Both the position numbers and the translations under genes were made by a program. The notes below the pieces were generated by a model, which did not search any database, had not been told where the DNA came from, and saw only the letters and a program-made list of their open reading frames with translations. A DNA stretch of 64,000 nt from Craterostigma plantagineum. Lineage: Eukaryota > Streptophyta > Magnoliopsida > Lamiales > Linderniaceae. Of the stretch, positions 1 through 11,184 are shown piece after piece. Numbering within the stretch: the stretch's first letter is position 1; each line of letters starts with the position of its first letter. The stretch spans positions 1,951,501-2,015,500 of the forward strand of contig JAPQWV010000051.1 of assembly GCA_027422505.1 (NCBI GenBank), in the 5' to 3' direction.

Positions 1-214
1 AAGAGAGCTATAATGGGCGTGCTTGCTTGGGAAGTCGGAGGAGTTTGGGAACTATTCCAGCTCATAAAATGCATCTTTCCAGAAACAGAGTAAGAGTTTT
101 GGGTGAGTCCTGGTAAGACCTACCTTGCGATTATTTACTTTAATTACAGCCTGTCTTACGATTTTTTACTCTAATTCACATTGTCCCAAATGCAAATTAG
201 AGTAGGGGAGTGGT

Positions 215-1293
215 TGATACGGACATAAATTAGGGAGGCAAAATTAAGAAAATAATTTAGAAGCTCATGATAATTATTAAGAGAACTTAGTAAAAACTAT
301 GAGTTTCCTTGAAAAATACAAAGTTAGATTGTGAAGGGAGACTTGTAGGGACCTCCGACGGGTCTTAGGGACCTCCAATACACTTTAGGGATCTAATAAC
401 AGGAAATAAGGGTTTAGGGACCTCCGAGAGACTTTAGAGACCTAACGCCCATACTAGGGAACTATTTTGGGACCTGTTGTGCTAAGCAGGTCATGTCGTC
501 CCGTGGAAGCGTCGTGAGGAAGCTTCACCAAACGGTCAGAAGTCTGAAAGGACGTCTGAGTTGACAGTACATGAAAAGCTGACAACCGCCTGCTGACCCT
601 GACAGTGCAGATCTGTCCCATCTCCAGCCGTCTGATATCCCTGACAGCGCAGAAAAGCTGCTGCCAGCTTCCTGCACCTGACAGCCAGCCCTACACCTCA
701 CATTGTCCCAGCAGGTCTTGTCATCAGGGATCCTGGGACTGATGGGAAGCTCCTATAAAAGCCAACGCTTGGCCATTTTCACGACAACAACCATTCTAAA
801 CATGAAAAACACTTCACATTTTCTCTCTCTCAATGTATTCAACATTTTCCTCCGACCCTTAGTGTTTATGAGCGAAAGTGAGCTTAGTTGAGTGTGTAAT
901 ATATCATAGTAGTGAATAAAGTTCCCGAGCGTCCGTGGACGTAGAATCCGCAAGGATTCGAACCACGTACATCATGTGTCCTTTCATTTACGTCCCAAAC
1001 AGATTCCAATGTCCCAAACAGGTCCTCAATGTCCCAAACACGTCCCGACACATCCCCACACATCCCAACACATCCCTACACGTCCCAATACGTCCCGACA
1101 CGTCCCCACACATCCCTACACGTCCCAATACGTCTCGACATGTCCCAACACGTCCCAAATACATCCCTTTCAGTTTCCCTACCAACAAGCACCTTACGCA
1201 CGTCTTAAACTTTGTGATAACTAATTCTCCGGCTATATAAATCTTCTAAACCCCACATATAAAAATTCTTTTGATTGAGATAGCCCCATATCA
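215..1293 (+). repeat. LTR of gypsy-like LARD, left copy
   Basis: The 1079-bp repeat begins TGATAC and ends ATATCA, so the ends are inverted. It nearly matches 4772-5863. A TATA box (TATAAAA) lies at 754-760 and AATAAA at 915-920. Between 1020 and 1165 there is a minisatellite of about 10 bp with consensus near ACACRTCCCN, which makes the spurious proline/threonine-rich frames seen there. Confidence 0.9.
934..967 (+). other. Conserved LTR stem-loop after the polyadenylation signal
   Basis: CGTGG (934-938) pairs with CCACG (963-967). Inside, GAATCC (944-949) pairs with GGATTC (954-959) around a GCAA loop. It lies about 15 bp after AATAAA. The same fold occurs at 5506-5539 in the other LTR and at 47254-47287 in an unrelated copia LTR. 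Confidence 0.75.
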
Positions 1294-1295
1294 AA

Positions 1296-1311
1296 TGGCG
1301 CCGTCTGTGGG
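1296..1311 (+). other. Primer-binding site of gypsy-like element
   Basis: TGGCGCCGTCTGTGGG starts two bases after the LTR end. It begins TGGCGCC, complementary to a tRNA 3' end GGCGCCA, and is of the type common in plant Ty3/gypsy Tat-like elements. This fixes the orientation as plus. Confidence 0.8.
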
Positions 1312-2700
1312 AAAATTTCAGAGTTGAAGGCGTGAGCAATATTGCTATATTGTGGGAAGCTGTACCTAACGCTTTTGTTATTTCTTCTTTCTTTTCTTTA
1401 TTTCCGCTGGGACGAGACGAAAGACGCAAAAACTGAGGGAAGAAGACCCTCTCTGACGAAGAATTTGGACCCATAACCCGCAGGAGCTCCCAAAGCACAA
1501 CCGAAGCTCCTGAAAACGTAAGGCCGTCTACACCACCTTGACGAGTGGAGGAAAGGGCGAAGACCCGAAGCTCCCACCTTCGGGACCTAAAAGCCCAGCT
1601 CCGTGCTGGCAAGAAGACCCGAAGCTCCACATTCAGGACCAAAAAGCCCAGCCCCACGCTGGTACGAAGACCTGAAGCTCCGCCTTCAGGACCTCCCAGC
1701 TCCGAGCTGACATGAAGATTCGAAGCCCCACATTCGGGACCTTCCAGCTCCTCTGCGAAGCTCAGTGGAACCTAGAAGGAATCTCCAAACCAGGTCCGCA
1801 GATCCGTGAGATCTAGAACACAGTTCCCCGCTACCGTCCGAAGGTCCGTGGAAGATACATGAAGGATTCTAAGGACTCGGAAGCCAGCTCCGTGCTGGCG
1901 TACGAAGATCCGAGAGAGATCAGAGTCCAGCTCCGCATGGGCTTACGAAGGTCCAGGAAACCTAGAAGAAAACTCCACGCTGACATCCGAAATCCGTCGG
2001 AGATGCAAGCCAAGCTCCGCGCTGGCGCGCGAAGGACTGTGGGACTTAAGAGACAGCTTCGTGCTGGCATACAAAGATCTGAGGGAAATAAGAGCCCAGC
2101 TCCGCGCTTGCGCGGAGACCCGAATCTCCATATTCGGGACCTACAAATCGAGCTCCGTGCTGGTCTGGGGAGCCTAGTTACCACATGTGGAACCTAGAAG
2201 TCAGTTCCGCGACGACACCTAAAAATCCACGGGAGACATCCTGAGTTGATAAGGCTCTTAGCTGAAATTCCAGGGCCCTCTAAACCTTATTCTCATTTAT
2301 ATGATACCATAATAAATACATGCATTATACTAACAACTGATATCAATTGAAGGGTGAATAGAAGGGCCCACCCTAGCGGGACGTCCGAGGACGTTCATTG
2401 ATCATGACCTCGACCAAGGTCTGAAGATAGCCGAGGAGGAGTCCGTGGGATCTGTGCCGACTAAAGGCAGACAACCCCCGCCCACTCTAGATAAGGGATA
2501 GCTCCATTTAAAGCTCACATCCCTATCATAACAGGAGCTCCAGGCAAGGACAGTTCCAATTTCCAACAGAGCCTGAAAATTGCACACCTGAGTGGTCGAA
2601 GGTCCAAACCTCCGGAGATCTGAAGCCAGGGACCTCATCGTTAACCGAGAACAAAAGAGCATTATTTCGCCATTACTTCAAATTTTAGGCCTCCAACAAG
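1312..2700 (+). other. Non-coding internal region with degenerate 'gaagctcc' repeats
   Basis: From about 1500 to 2200 the sequence is a GC-richer series of degenerate units of tens of bases, built on phrases such as 'gaagctccgccttcaggacc' and 'cagctccgtgctgg'. The 112-codon frame at 1859-2197 is a by-product of these repeats (recurring LRAG) and matches no protein family I recognise. Confidence 0.6.
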
Positions 2701-2713
2701 GAGCCCGAATACT

Positions 2714-2968
2714 AAGCGAGCTGGCGCGATAACCACACAATTTAAGCGAGCTGGCGATATATCCACGCATTTAAGCGAGCGGGCGCTATATCCACGCATG
2801 TAAGCGAGCGGGCGCTATAACCACGCATTTAAGCGAGCGGGCGCTATATCCGTGCATGTGAGAGAGCGGGCGCTATATCCACGCATGTAAGCGAGTGGGC
2901 GCTATAACCACGCATTTTAGCGAGCGGGCACTATACCCACGCATTTAAGCAAAGCTGGCGCTATAACC
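2714..2968 (+). repeat. 29-bp tandem repeat, about nine copies
   Basis: The unit is near 'aagcgagcgggcgctata' followed by 'tccacgcatgt'. Copies differ at a few positions. Two further isolated groups of the same unit lie at about 3276-3300 and 3467-3520, separated by other sequence. Confidence 0.9.
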
Positions 2969-3056
2969 AGGGTAAACTATTGATGTCCCTAAGGAAATAC
3001 CGCCTTGTCGGAATATAAATATATTATTATATAACGGTGCACCGTATAATATAATC

Positions 3057-3190
3057 GATGCCAAAGGTCGACGGACCTGCGGTGTACAGGACGCCAAAGA
3101 TAATATATCTGCGGTGTGATTTGATGCCAAAGGTCGACGGACCTGCGGTGTACAGGACGTCAAAGATAATCCATCTGCGATGTGAATTAT
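3057..3190 (+). repeat. 66-bp direct repeat, two copies
   Basis: Copies start at 3057 and 3123 with 'gatgccaaaggtcgacgg'. The 'tgcggtgtacaggac' part recurs once more near 3220. Non-coding. Confidence 0.8.
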
Positions 3191-3520
3191 GCCCATAAGG
3201 GTGTACAAGATGCCGGGCTGCGGTGTACAGGACATCAAAGGCTCCCAGTAAGCCTGCGACGTGAATGGTACCGAAGCGAAGCTAGCGCTATAACCAGGGT
3301 AAACAAATGAATGAGGATCCCCGGAATTAAAATTTTATAGACCCAATGGTCTACACAAATACTGAATTCGCTAAGGACATAGAGAGCCTAGCGCAAATGA
3401 AGCCTGAGGACAATGACAACGGTCATTGCAACCGATGGCATGAATTCGTACTTGGCTTACGAATTACTAAGCGAGCTGGCGCTATAACCGTGCATCTATG
3501 CGAGCTGGCGCTATAACCAT

Positions 3521-4756
3521 GCCACGATAATGGTGTTCCTAGAAACACCCATCAGGTCCCGAAAGGAGGCAAAGCACAAAAACATGAAATGAGGAGAAAG
3601 GAAACTCCGGTGAAACATGCAAACATGGGGAGTTAAGCTCCCCACACCATTATGTCCCGAAAGGAAATAATGATAGTATTTTCTACAGGCTATCACCATG
3701 ATGGAAAAGGAGAAGTTTATACGAATAGGATGTCCCAGGAACTAGGAGAAACGTGCAGCAGGAGCTGAGGATCTCCTTCAAAGTGCAAGGCTCTAAGAGG
3801 AGCTCCGCCATCAGGTCCCCGCCAGGTCCGGAGGAGCTCCGGAGCTCCCCCTCGCGTTGTTTCACAAGCGCATCATTTTCGTCCTTCTTTCTCTAGGGAG
3901 CTCCAGAGTTCCCTCTCGTGTTGCTCTACTAACTCTGTCTGGTTAGCTATCTCCAGGTCCTAGATCGACGACTTGGCGGACGGTTCGGAAGCTACGTGGT
4001 ACACCACCTAAGAAGGAGTAAAACTTGCTGAAAGAATACCAACTTTGTGTCGTGACTACTCCGGATTCCGATGAATATAACCTCGGGCGGCACAAAGTCA
4101 ACTTCTTTCATAAAAGCAGGTAGTAACCTATCCTTTAGAATATCCAGGTCTGTGGCCCTTTTCAGGTCCGCTCCAGGCCCCCCAAGGTCCAAGTCCGTAC
4201 CAGGTCCGTGGTGTGCATGCCCCCAATGTGTCATCCTACCTCAGCGCAGTCGGCTTTTGTGTTCGATTAAACGACGACGAAGATCATATTCCACCAACAT
4301 CCCGAATAGCCCAGCCTCGACTCACCGTTCGGTCAAAGTCCTGCCACCATTGACCCACGGTTAACTTCAATCAATGTTGTGATGGAGAAGGAGGCTCGCT
4401 CATTGAAGTCCCCAAGGGCCCCATGCGAGAAACAAGGGCTACGACGGGAGCTTTTTGAGCTCCCTTAAAAAAAGAAAGCGCCACATGAGCATCCTCCATC
4501 CTCATAAAAGGAGGGACCTCCGCACGAACATCCCTGGTCGAAGGGACTTGAGGGAGCAAGAGAGCTATAATGGGCGTGCTTGCTTGGGAAGTCGGAGGAG
4601 TTTGGGAACTATTCCCGCTCATAAAATGCATCTTTCCAGAAACAGAGTAAGAGTTTTGGGTGAGTCCTGGTAAGACCTACCTTGCGATTATTTACTTTAA
4701 TTACAGCCCGCCTTACGATTTTTTACTCTAATTCACATTATCCCAAATGCAAATTA
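3521..4756 (+). other. 3' internal region of the LARD, no gene recognised
   Basis: Several short open frames exist on both strands, none over about 100 codons and none matching a family I know. The last 200 bases repeat the start of the window (1-200). Confidence 0.6.
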
Positions 4757-4767
4757 GAGTAGGGGAG
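4751..4767 (+). other. Polypurine tract
   Basis: AAATTAGAGTAGGGGAG lies four bases before the TGATAC start of the right LTR. The same tract precedes the left LTR at about 194-210, which shows that an internal-region end lies upstream of it. Confidence 0.75.
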
Positions 4768-4771
4768 TGGT

Positions 4772-5863
4772 TGATACAGACATAAATTAGGTAGGCGAAA
4801 TTAAGAAAATAATTTAGATTAAGGAAATAATTAGCTCATGATAATTATTAAGAGAACTTAGTAAAAACTATGAGTTTCCTTGAAAAATACAAAGTTAGAT
4901 TGTGAAGGGAGACTTGTAGGGACCTACGACGGGTCTTAGGGACCTCCAATACACTTTAGGGATCTAATAACAGGAAATAAGGGTTTAGGGACCTCCGAGA
5001 GACTTTAGGGACCTAACGCCCATACTAGGGAACTATTTTGGGACCTGTTGTGCTAAGCAGGTCATGTCGTCCCGTGGAAGCGTCGTGAGGAAGCTTCACC
5101 AAACGGTCAGAAGTCTGAAAGGACGTCTGAGTTGACAGTACATGAAAAGCTGACAACCGCCTGCTGACCCTGACAGTGCAGATCTGTCCCATCTCCAGCC
5201 GTCCGATATCCCTGACAGCGCAGAAAAGCTGCTGCCAGCTTCCTGCACCTGACAGCCAGCCCTACACCTCACATTGTCCCAGAAGGTCTTGTCATCAGGG
5301 ATCCTGGGACCGATGGGAAGCTCCTATAAAAGCCAACGCTTGGCCATTTTCATGACAACAACCATTCTAAACATGAAAAATACTTCACATTTTCTCTCTC
5401 TCAATGTATTCAACATTTTCCTCCGACCCTTAGTGTTTATGAGCGAAAGTGAGCTTAGTTGAGTGTGTAATTTATCATAGTAGTGAAATAAAGTTCCCGA
5501 GCGTCCGTGGACGTAGAATCCGCAAGGATTCGAACCACGTACATCATGTGTCCTTTCATTTACGTCCCAAACAGATTCCAATGTCCCAAACAGGTCTCCA
5601 ATGTCCCAAACACGTCCCCACACATCCCAACACATCCCTACACGTCCCAATACGTCCCGACACGTCCCCACACATCCCAATACGTCCCGACACGTCCCAA
5701 CACGTCCCAAATACGTCCCTTTCAGTTTCCCTACCAACAAACACCTTACGCACGTCTTAAACTTTGTGATTGGGATAGCCCCATATCACACACATATATA
5801 TATTATATATATCTACTAAACCCCACATATAAAAATTCTTTTGATTGGGATAGCCCCATATCA
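4772..5863 (+). repeat. LTR of gypsy-like LARD, right copy
   Basis: The 1092-bp copy matches 215-1293 with few differences (TATAAAA at 5325-5331). Its last 100 bases differ: the 'gggatagccccatatca' terminus occurs twice (ending about 5787 and at 5863), each followed by CA/TA-rich sequence, whereas the left LTR has it once. Confidence 0.88.
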
Positions 5864-6939
5864 CACACACATATATATATTATATATACATACACACGGT
5901 TACTTGATTTACAATCTGACTATGGCTAGTTTAGTGTTGCGTAGCCGTCCACATGATAAAAGCAAATATGGCCCTCAAGTAAATTTAATTTAATTTAATT
6001 TATTGATGCCATAAAGTTGAAAGTTAGGGTATGCAATGTGGCTGTGAAGTAGTAATGTGAGCTGCAAAACAAACAAGTCACAACACACATCCCTATCCAA
6101 TCGTGCATGGAATATGGTTCTTAAATACAATAAGAGTTCTTTCTCTTTCGGTAAATTAAATAAGTTTGAGTGAAGAAATGGAAATCTCAATTATATTATA
6201 TCATAACCGTGTGTAAAGCTTGCATCAATTCTTGCTGCTCACACAGCCTTTTGGATCTATTTAATTTCTTAATGTAATTGTTTTTTTATCCACCTTTTCC
6301 CCTTGCGAATGATGCAACGTGTTTTAGCAGTTGGAAAAATTTAATCTAACATTTTTTTATATGTAATTTTGTTAAATAGAATCTTCCAAGCAAGTGATCA
6401 TTTAGAGTTACTTATTATTATATGAACAACTTCTGACACTACACCATACATGATATGACGCTTTCCTTTTTGGAGAATATTCCATGAATTCTATTATGTC
6501 TCTTCTCATAATTTGGTATTAATTAAGGACTAGTGAGATTTGAGAGATGATTGGTATGATTATGCTAATCATTTCACCAATATGAATGCAGCTTCGTTCT
6601 TGCTGATGAAAAGTTGCAGCCATTAAAATATAACAAAAATTGGAACTTTTATATCTCAATTAAGTCATAATACTAAAGTTCATCCACCATTCTATAACAG
6701 AAATACTCAAATTCATCTCGAGGCATCTTTTAGTCAAACTTAACACGACTCCATTCATACATTCAACTTATATAAAGTTAAAAAACCATAGTTTGATCCA
6801 AGCTTTACAACTAAAATAACAGATATAACAATAATACTTTAGCTTATTATTCACAAAATGTCCCCACTTATCATCGAAGAACTAACTCACATCACATGCA
6901 AATTCTTCCTTACAACACAAACCAATAAAACCCTTCCCC
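5864..6939. other. AT-rich intergenic region
   Basis: CA/TA simple sequence follows the LTR, then a short TTTAA repeat near 5985-6000. I see no gene, RNA or repeat element with defined ends. The last part is the presumed distal promoter of the YUCCA gene. Confidence 0.6.
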
Positions 6940-6947
6940 TATATAAA
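6940..6947 (+). promoter_or_regulatory. TATA box of the YUCCA gene
   Basis: TATATAAA in a C-rich plant-type context. It lies about 330 bp before the likely ATG (7272), but only about 110 bp once the solo LTR at 6985-7203 is subtracted, a normal TATA-to-ATG distance. Confidence 0.6.
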
Positions 6948-6984
6948 CCCTACAAAACAAACTCAAAGAAAGAACATAAAGTCT

Positions 6985-7203
6985 TGTTGAGTTGTCACGT
7001 GTGAGGGCAAAAAGACTTGTCCCACATCGAAAAATGCATAGAAATTAAATTGGTTTATAAGATGGACCACTCCTCTTAACACCAATTGGTTTTAAGAAGG
7101 AACCCCATCAAGCTTATACCGGGCACCGATCCTCCGTGTGACGCATGTGTGCGGGCCTCTTTAACGGTTAATAATTACCGGAGGCCCGGCCCGTATTTCA
7201 ACA
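6985..7203 (+). mobile_element. Solo LTR (TRIM/SMART-like) in the YUCCA leader
   Basis: The 219-bp sequence begins TGTTGA and ends TCAACA (perfect inverted ends) and is flanked by AGTCT at 6980-6984 and 7204-7208, a 5-bp target duplication. It contains 'gacttgtcccacatcg', a phrase I associate with small plant LTR elements. There is no internal region. It sits between the TATA box and the ATG and adds upstream ATGs (for example near 7035 and 7063), each followed quickly by a stop. Confidence 0.9.
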
Positions 7204-7271
7204 AGTCTCCCATAAAAACTACAAAGGCAAAAAAAACACATTATATTCTCCTCTTCAAAAATCCCATAAAA

Positions 7272-8191
7272 ATGTTCGACTCATCAAATCAAACCCCTTG
7301 ACGCACATTGGTAAACGGGCCCGTAATAGTCGGGTCGGGCCCATCGGGCCTATCCGTCGCCTCGGGCCTCAAACAACAAGGCGTCCCCTTCGTAATCCTC
7401 GAAAAGGAAGACTGCATAGCTTCGCTATGGCAAAAACGAATCTACGATCTACTCAAACTTCACCTTCCGAAAAAATACTGCCAACTCCCAAACCTCCAAT
7501 TTCCCGACCATTTCCCAGAGTACCCCTCGAGGGCCCACTCGTCTCATACCTTGAAAGTTACGCCCGACAATTCGACATAAACCCTAGGTTTAACGAGCGC
7601 GTTAGTTTGGCAAAGTTCGACGAAATTTGCGAACTTTGGAGGGTTCGAAGTTCGTCGAAGAACGGCGAGCCGACTGAGTACCTTTGCCAGTGGCTCGTGG
7701 TTGCCACGGGCGAAAATGAGGCTCCGTTTTGGCCTGAGATCGAGGGCTTGGGAGGGTTCGAAGGCGAGCTTTTGCATGCGTGCGATTACAAGAGCGGGGA
7801 AGGGTTTAAGGGAAAGAAGGTTCTCGTCGTTGGGTGTGGAAATTCGGGCATGGAAGTATCGCTCGATTTAGCAAATTATGGGGCCGAGCCGTCTATGGTC
7901 GTTCGTAGCTCGGTGAGTTCTTACATCGATGAGTTATTTCATGTTAACTGAAAGTAGCGTGAGAGAAAAAATTGGAGAGCAACTTGAAGAAGATTTTTCT
8001 TTTCGTTTCTCTCGCCATTAATGACTCAAAAATAGTTTTTCTTTTCCAGTTCATTTTACGCTTTCCTACTAATTTACTTAACACTGTTTGATTTGAAGTA
8101 GTGCAGAAACGAAAATATAAAAATTTCGTTTCGTTTTCCCAATCATTTGGTAAAACAATTAGTATTCCTCGGTCTTAACTTGAGCTAGATT

Positions 8192-8227
<36 letters not shown>

Positions 8228-8973
8228 TTCCTTATCTATTTTTCAAGCTACCAGACACAAAAACTTATTTTCTCTTCCCTACTAATTTCACATACCAAAC
8301 ACAGCCGAAAGATCAAACTGATGGAAGAAAATCTCTGCACATCCTTCATTTTAGTCTCATCTTTTTTCTCATAAATTTTCAGGTCCACATACTACCGAGA
8401 GAAATACTCGGGAAATCGACGTTCGAGCTAGCGATGCTAATGCTTGAGTGGGTCCCGCTCTGTCTAGCCGACAAGATCCTCGTACTCATCTCGTGGCTCG
8501 TCCTAGGAAACACAGACAAGTACGTTCTCAAAAGGCCATTTCTCGGACCGTTCGACCTCAAAAACACAACAGGAAAAACGCCCGTAATAGAAGTCGGGGC
8601 CCTAGCCAAGATTCGATCCAAAGAGATCAAAGTGGTCCCGGGAATTCGAAGGTTCGCCGAGGGTCGAGCCGTCGAGCTAGCGAACGGAGAGCGGCTCGAG
8701 TTCGACTCGGTCGTACTAGCTACGGGCTATAGAAGCAACGTGCCTCGCTGGCTCCAAGAAAACGACGGCCTATTCTCAAAGAACGGTCTCCCGAGAAAAA
8801 TGAAGGGTAGAAATGGAATTTACGCAGTTGGATTTACCAAAAGAGGGATCTTGGGCGCCTCGAAGGATGCGATCGAAGCTTCAAAGGACATTGCTAGGGC
8901 TTGGAAGGAAGATCTAAGGAAGACGAAGGACAAGAGAGTTTCAACACTAAGGAGATGCATTTCAACATTTTGA
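7272..8973 (+). pseudogene. YUC: YUCCA-type flavin monooxygenase, disrupted
   Basis: The family converts indole-3-pyruvate to indole-3-acetic acid, the rate-limiting auxin step. Two exons: 7272-7912 and 8383-8973 (donor G|GTGAGT, acceptor CAG|GTCCAC). The FAD motif GSGPSG, the NADPH motif GCGNSG, the ATG(E/Q) loop and the late LATGY motif are all present, with the normal C-terminus. Two lesions break it. The frame of ATG 7272 meets TGA at 7299-7301, five codons before the conserved VNGPVIVG segment, with no other in-frame ATG before it. Near 7540 the frame shifts by one base between PEYPSRA and VSYLESYA. Exon 2 is open throughout. Motifs resemble the YUC3/5/7/8/9 clade. It is a recent pseudogene or an allele with assembly errors; read coverage would decide. 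Confidence 0.85.
8190..8229 (+). repeat. (CTTT)n microsatellite in the YUCCA intron
   Basis: About ten tandem CTTT units within the single intron (7913-8382). Confidence 0.95.
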
Positions 8974-9177
8974 AGTGAATTAATCAGAGCTTCATGAAAT
9001 CCCATTAGTTTTTTGACATATGGGCATTTTGTAGATTGAGGAATATGGGGATGTTATATACATATATATATATATATATATACACACACACCAAAGTACA
9101 TGATGTAATAATATGATGAAGTACCTTGTTTTGTGTATGCTGCTTTATACTTACAACAACATAGATACAGACCTTTT
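8974..9177. other. Intergenic, with (TA)n tract
   Basis: Convergent 3' ends of the YUCCA gene and the GST gene. A TA/CA microsatellite runs from about 9057 to 9091. Confidence 0.7.
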
Positions 9178-10593
9178 CTACGAAAGAATGGCCTCTGTAT
9201 TCCTATCAGTGGCTGATGATGATGACGAAAGAGAATCACGGTTGTGAGGTTTGGAGAGCGTTTCATGCTCGGAGGAGAAAGGACCGACGGGACAAATATC
9301 GCCTGGATTGAGGGGAAACAGAGTCTTGTAATAACCTTCCATTATCGCTCTGATATTACACGTTTCTGCAACTTTAGGTATCTGCGTTCGATTATCCACA
9401 TATCATTCAAAGCAGCTTCCATTAATCTTTCTTACAGTGTCTGTAAGTATAGCGTAAGTACGTACAAGATGATGAACGATACCTGGTAAATATCTCTGGT
9501 GTATCCATGGAGGTTAGGGTACTCGACGAGCTTCTTCTTAGTGCACTTGAACAGAACGCTGTAAACCGAATCGAATCTTACCAACGTGACGAACAAACAT
9601 ACGTCTGCAAGAGTGAGCTTATCCCCACACAAGTACCTAAATCTCCCCAAATGATCCTCAATCATGTCGAACGTGGCAAACAGATCGTTCACCGCAGATT
9701 CGTAAGCTTCTTGGCTCTGTGCAAATCCGCACCTGAAATTCAGTCAATCGATCAACCAATACAATCCTAACATTACCCAGTAAGTTTTTCGAAAAATTGA
9801 TTGCCTACATATACACGCCGTTGTTGATATTGGGGTAAATGATCGAATACCACCTATCGATTTCTTGCTCGAGCTCGACGGGGCAAAGATCCAGCCCAGG
9901 ATTGTCAGAAACATCGTTCATCCCTTTGTTGAAGAACCTTATGATGTCGTAGCTTTCGTTGCAAAGGACTTCGTTTTTCTCAGAATCCCAAAGCATGGGC
10001 ACGGTGGATCGACCACTGTAGCCTCCCTTCCTCAGTCCGTACACTTCCCTAAGCGTCCCACGGCCGTTCGCCTTGTCCGGCGTGGGAACGAACGATGGGG
10101 TTTTCTGATAATTAGAGTTCTGTTGAGGAGGGAATCGCCACGCGCCGTCGGTGGATGGTTCGGCGATGGAGACGGGGACGGCGTTTTCCAGCGATTTGAG
10201 CGCTCGGACGATTAGGGTTCGGTGGGCCCATGGGCAGGGGAGAGCGGCGTAGAGGTGGAGCTGGGTGGGGGCGGGGGTGGGGTACGGCGGATTGAGGGGG
10301 AATTGGGATTTGGGCCGGGCGTAATGGCCTTTGGCGGTGGACGGCGCGAGCTGGGACATGAGTAGGTGCCACGTGGCCGACCAGGTCGATCGGACGGTGG
10401 AGATGAGCGGCGACGGAGGGAGGGAGGTGGGCCATAGGAGTTTGGTGAGCGTAGTGATGGGGTTGGAGACAGACAGAGTTACCGTGAGGCGGCGGAGTCG
10501 TCGTCGTCGGCGTCCTCCATGGTGGTCCTGGAGTACGGCCGGCGGCGTCTGGCCGCCGATGAAGGCGGAGGTAAGACTGATGCCAATCGGCAT
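9178..10593 (-). CDS. Glutathionyl-hydroquinone reductase / Xi-class GST
   Basis: The family (ECM4/YqjG type) removes glutathione from glutathionyl-hydroquinones using an N-terminal cysteine. Three exons on minus: 10593-9809, 9732-9483, 9381-9178. The lengths (785, 250, 204) keep one frame and give 412 residues. The catalytic motif CPWAHRT is present (Cys about 120). It is followed by the thioredoxin-fold part (STVPMLWD, NESYDIIRFFN) and the helical C-domain (YLCGDKLTLADVCLFVTL, then YTRDIYQ in exon 2 and GYYKTLFPLNPG in exon 3). The N-terminus is Ser/Arg-rich and could be a plastid or mitochondrial transit peptide. I start at the first ATG of the open frame. No lesion is seen. Splice sites are GT-AG by inspection, so exon 1/2 joining (VYM-CGFAQ) is likely but unproven. 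Confidence 0.85.
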
Positions 10594-11179
10594 GGTCTTG
10601 TTTTGACGGTGTGTGCTGTCAGCAGCTGAACGTCATCGCGGAACCAAGGAGAAAATCTAGCAACAAGTCGCCAGACGATTTTTCAACAACTAAAATCGCT
10701 GCTATTCTTTTAACCCTCAAATCGCTGAACCCAATAAGCGCCTTTCGATCAACTCATATTTATTCAACTACATGCGCTAAAGGGAGCATATATACACACA
10801 CATAGTATAACTAAATGTCCTAAACTATGCGCATGCGCATCTAAGTCTCTATTCACACTATGTTATAAATTTGGACAAGAAAATGAAAAGGGCGCTTTTC
10901 GTCTTTATTAAGAGGTGCTTGAACTTTCTGGCAAAGCCCAAAGGACAGCAACAACAAGGCTCTTCTAACCACGCGCGCCAAAGCGCGCACACACACACAC
11001 ATATATATATATATTATATAGACACACAAAAAGGCAATAAGCAATGACGAATAATAAGAGCTGTCCATGCTAAGCAAAGATGTTGTCATTTCAGGGGCGT
11101 TGCTTATATTACACCCTCAATGTTAGAGGAAGAACGGTGGTAATGAATGAGCTCTATTTTGTTCCTTAGTTTTAATGAG
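10594..11179. other. Upstream region of the GST gene
   Basis: Presumed promoter of the minus-strand GST. It holds CA/TA microsatellites near 10790-10802 and 10985-11018. No further gene is recognised. Confidence 0.6.
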
Positions 11180-11184
11180 CATTA

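Larger units (their letters stand above)
1..5863 (+). mobile_element. Tandem LTR array of a non-autonomous Ty3/gypsy-like retrotransposon
   Basis: Order seen: end of an internal region (1-214), LTR (215-1293), internal region (1294-4771), second LTR (4772-5863). Bases 1-214 match 4558-4771, so the window opens inside a preceding unit and the structure is internal-LTR-internal-LTR rather than a simple single insertion. The internal region is about 3.5 kb, starts with a tRNA primer-binding site and ends in a purine tract. I find no gag, protease, reverse transcriptase or integrase motif in any frame. The open frames are short and repetitive. This fits a LARD-type non-autonomous element, possibly of the Tat group judging by the primer site; that assignment is inference. 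Target-site duplications cannot be checked because the left end is outside the window. Confidence 0.85.

Noticed and set aside
954..964. 'ggattcgaacc' resembling an inverted tRNA T-arm/B box
   Set aside because: No A box or cloverleaf; the bases belong to the LTR stem-loop.
935..1240. Pro/Thr/His-rich frame of about 100 codons in the LTR
   Set aside because: Produced by the 10-bp minisatellite; all three frames stay open for the same reason.
2714..2968. CRISPR-like array of regular short repeats
   Set aside because: Units are directly adjacent with no unique spacers and lie in a plant retroelement.
7298..7540. Continuous frame from 7298 as an alternative YUCCA N-terminus
   Set aside because: It encodes Arg/Pro-rich nonsense, whereas the other frame encodes the conserved FAD-binding segment; the frameshift explains the join.
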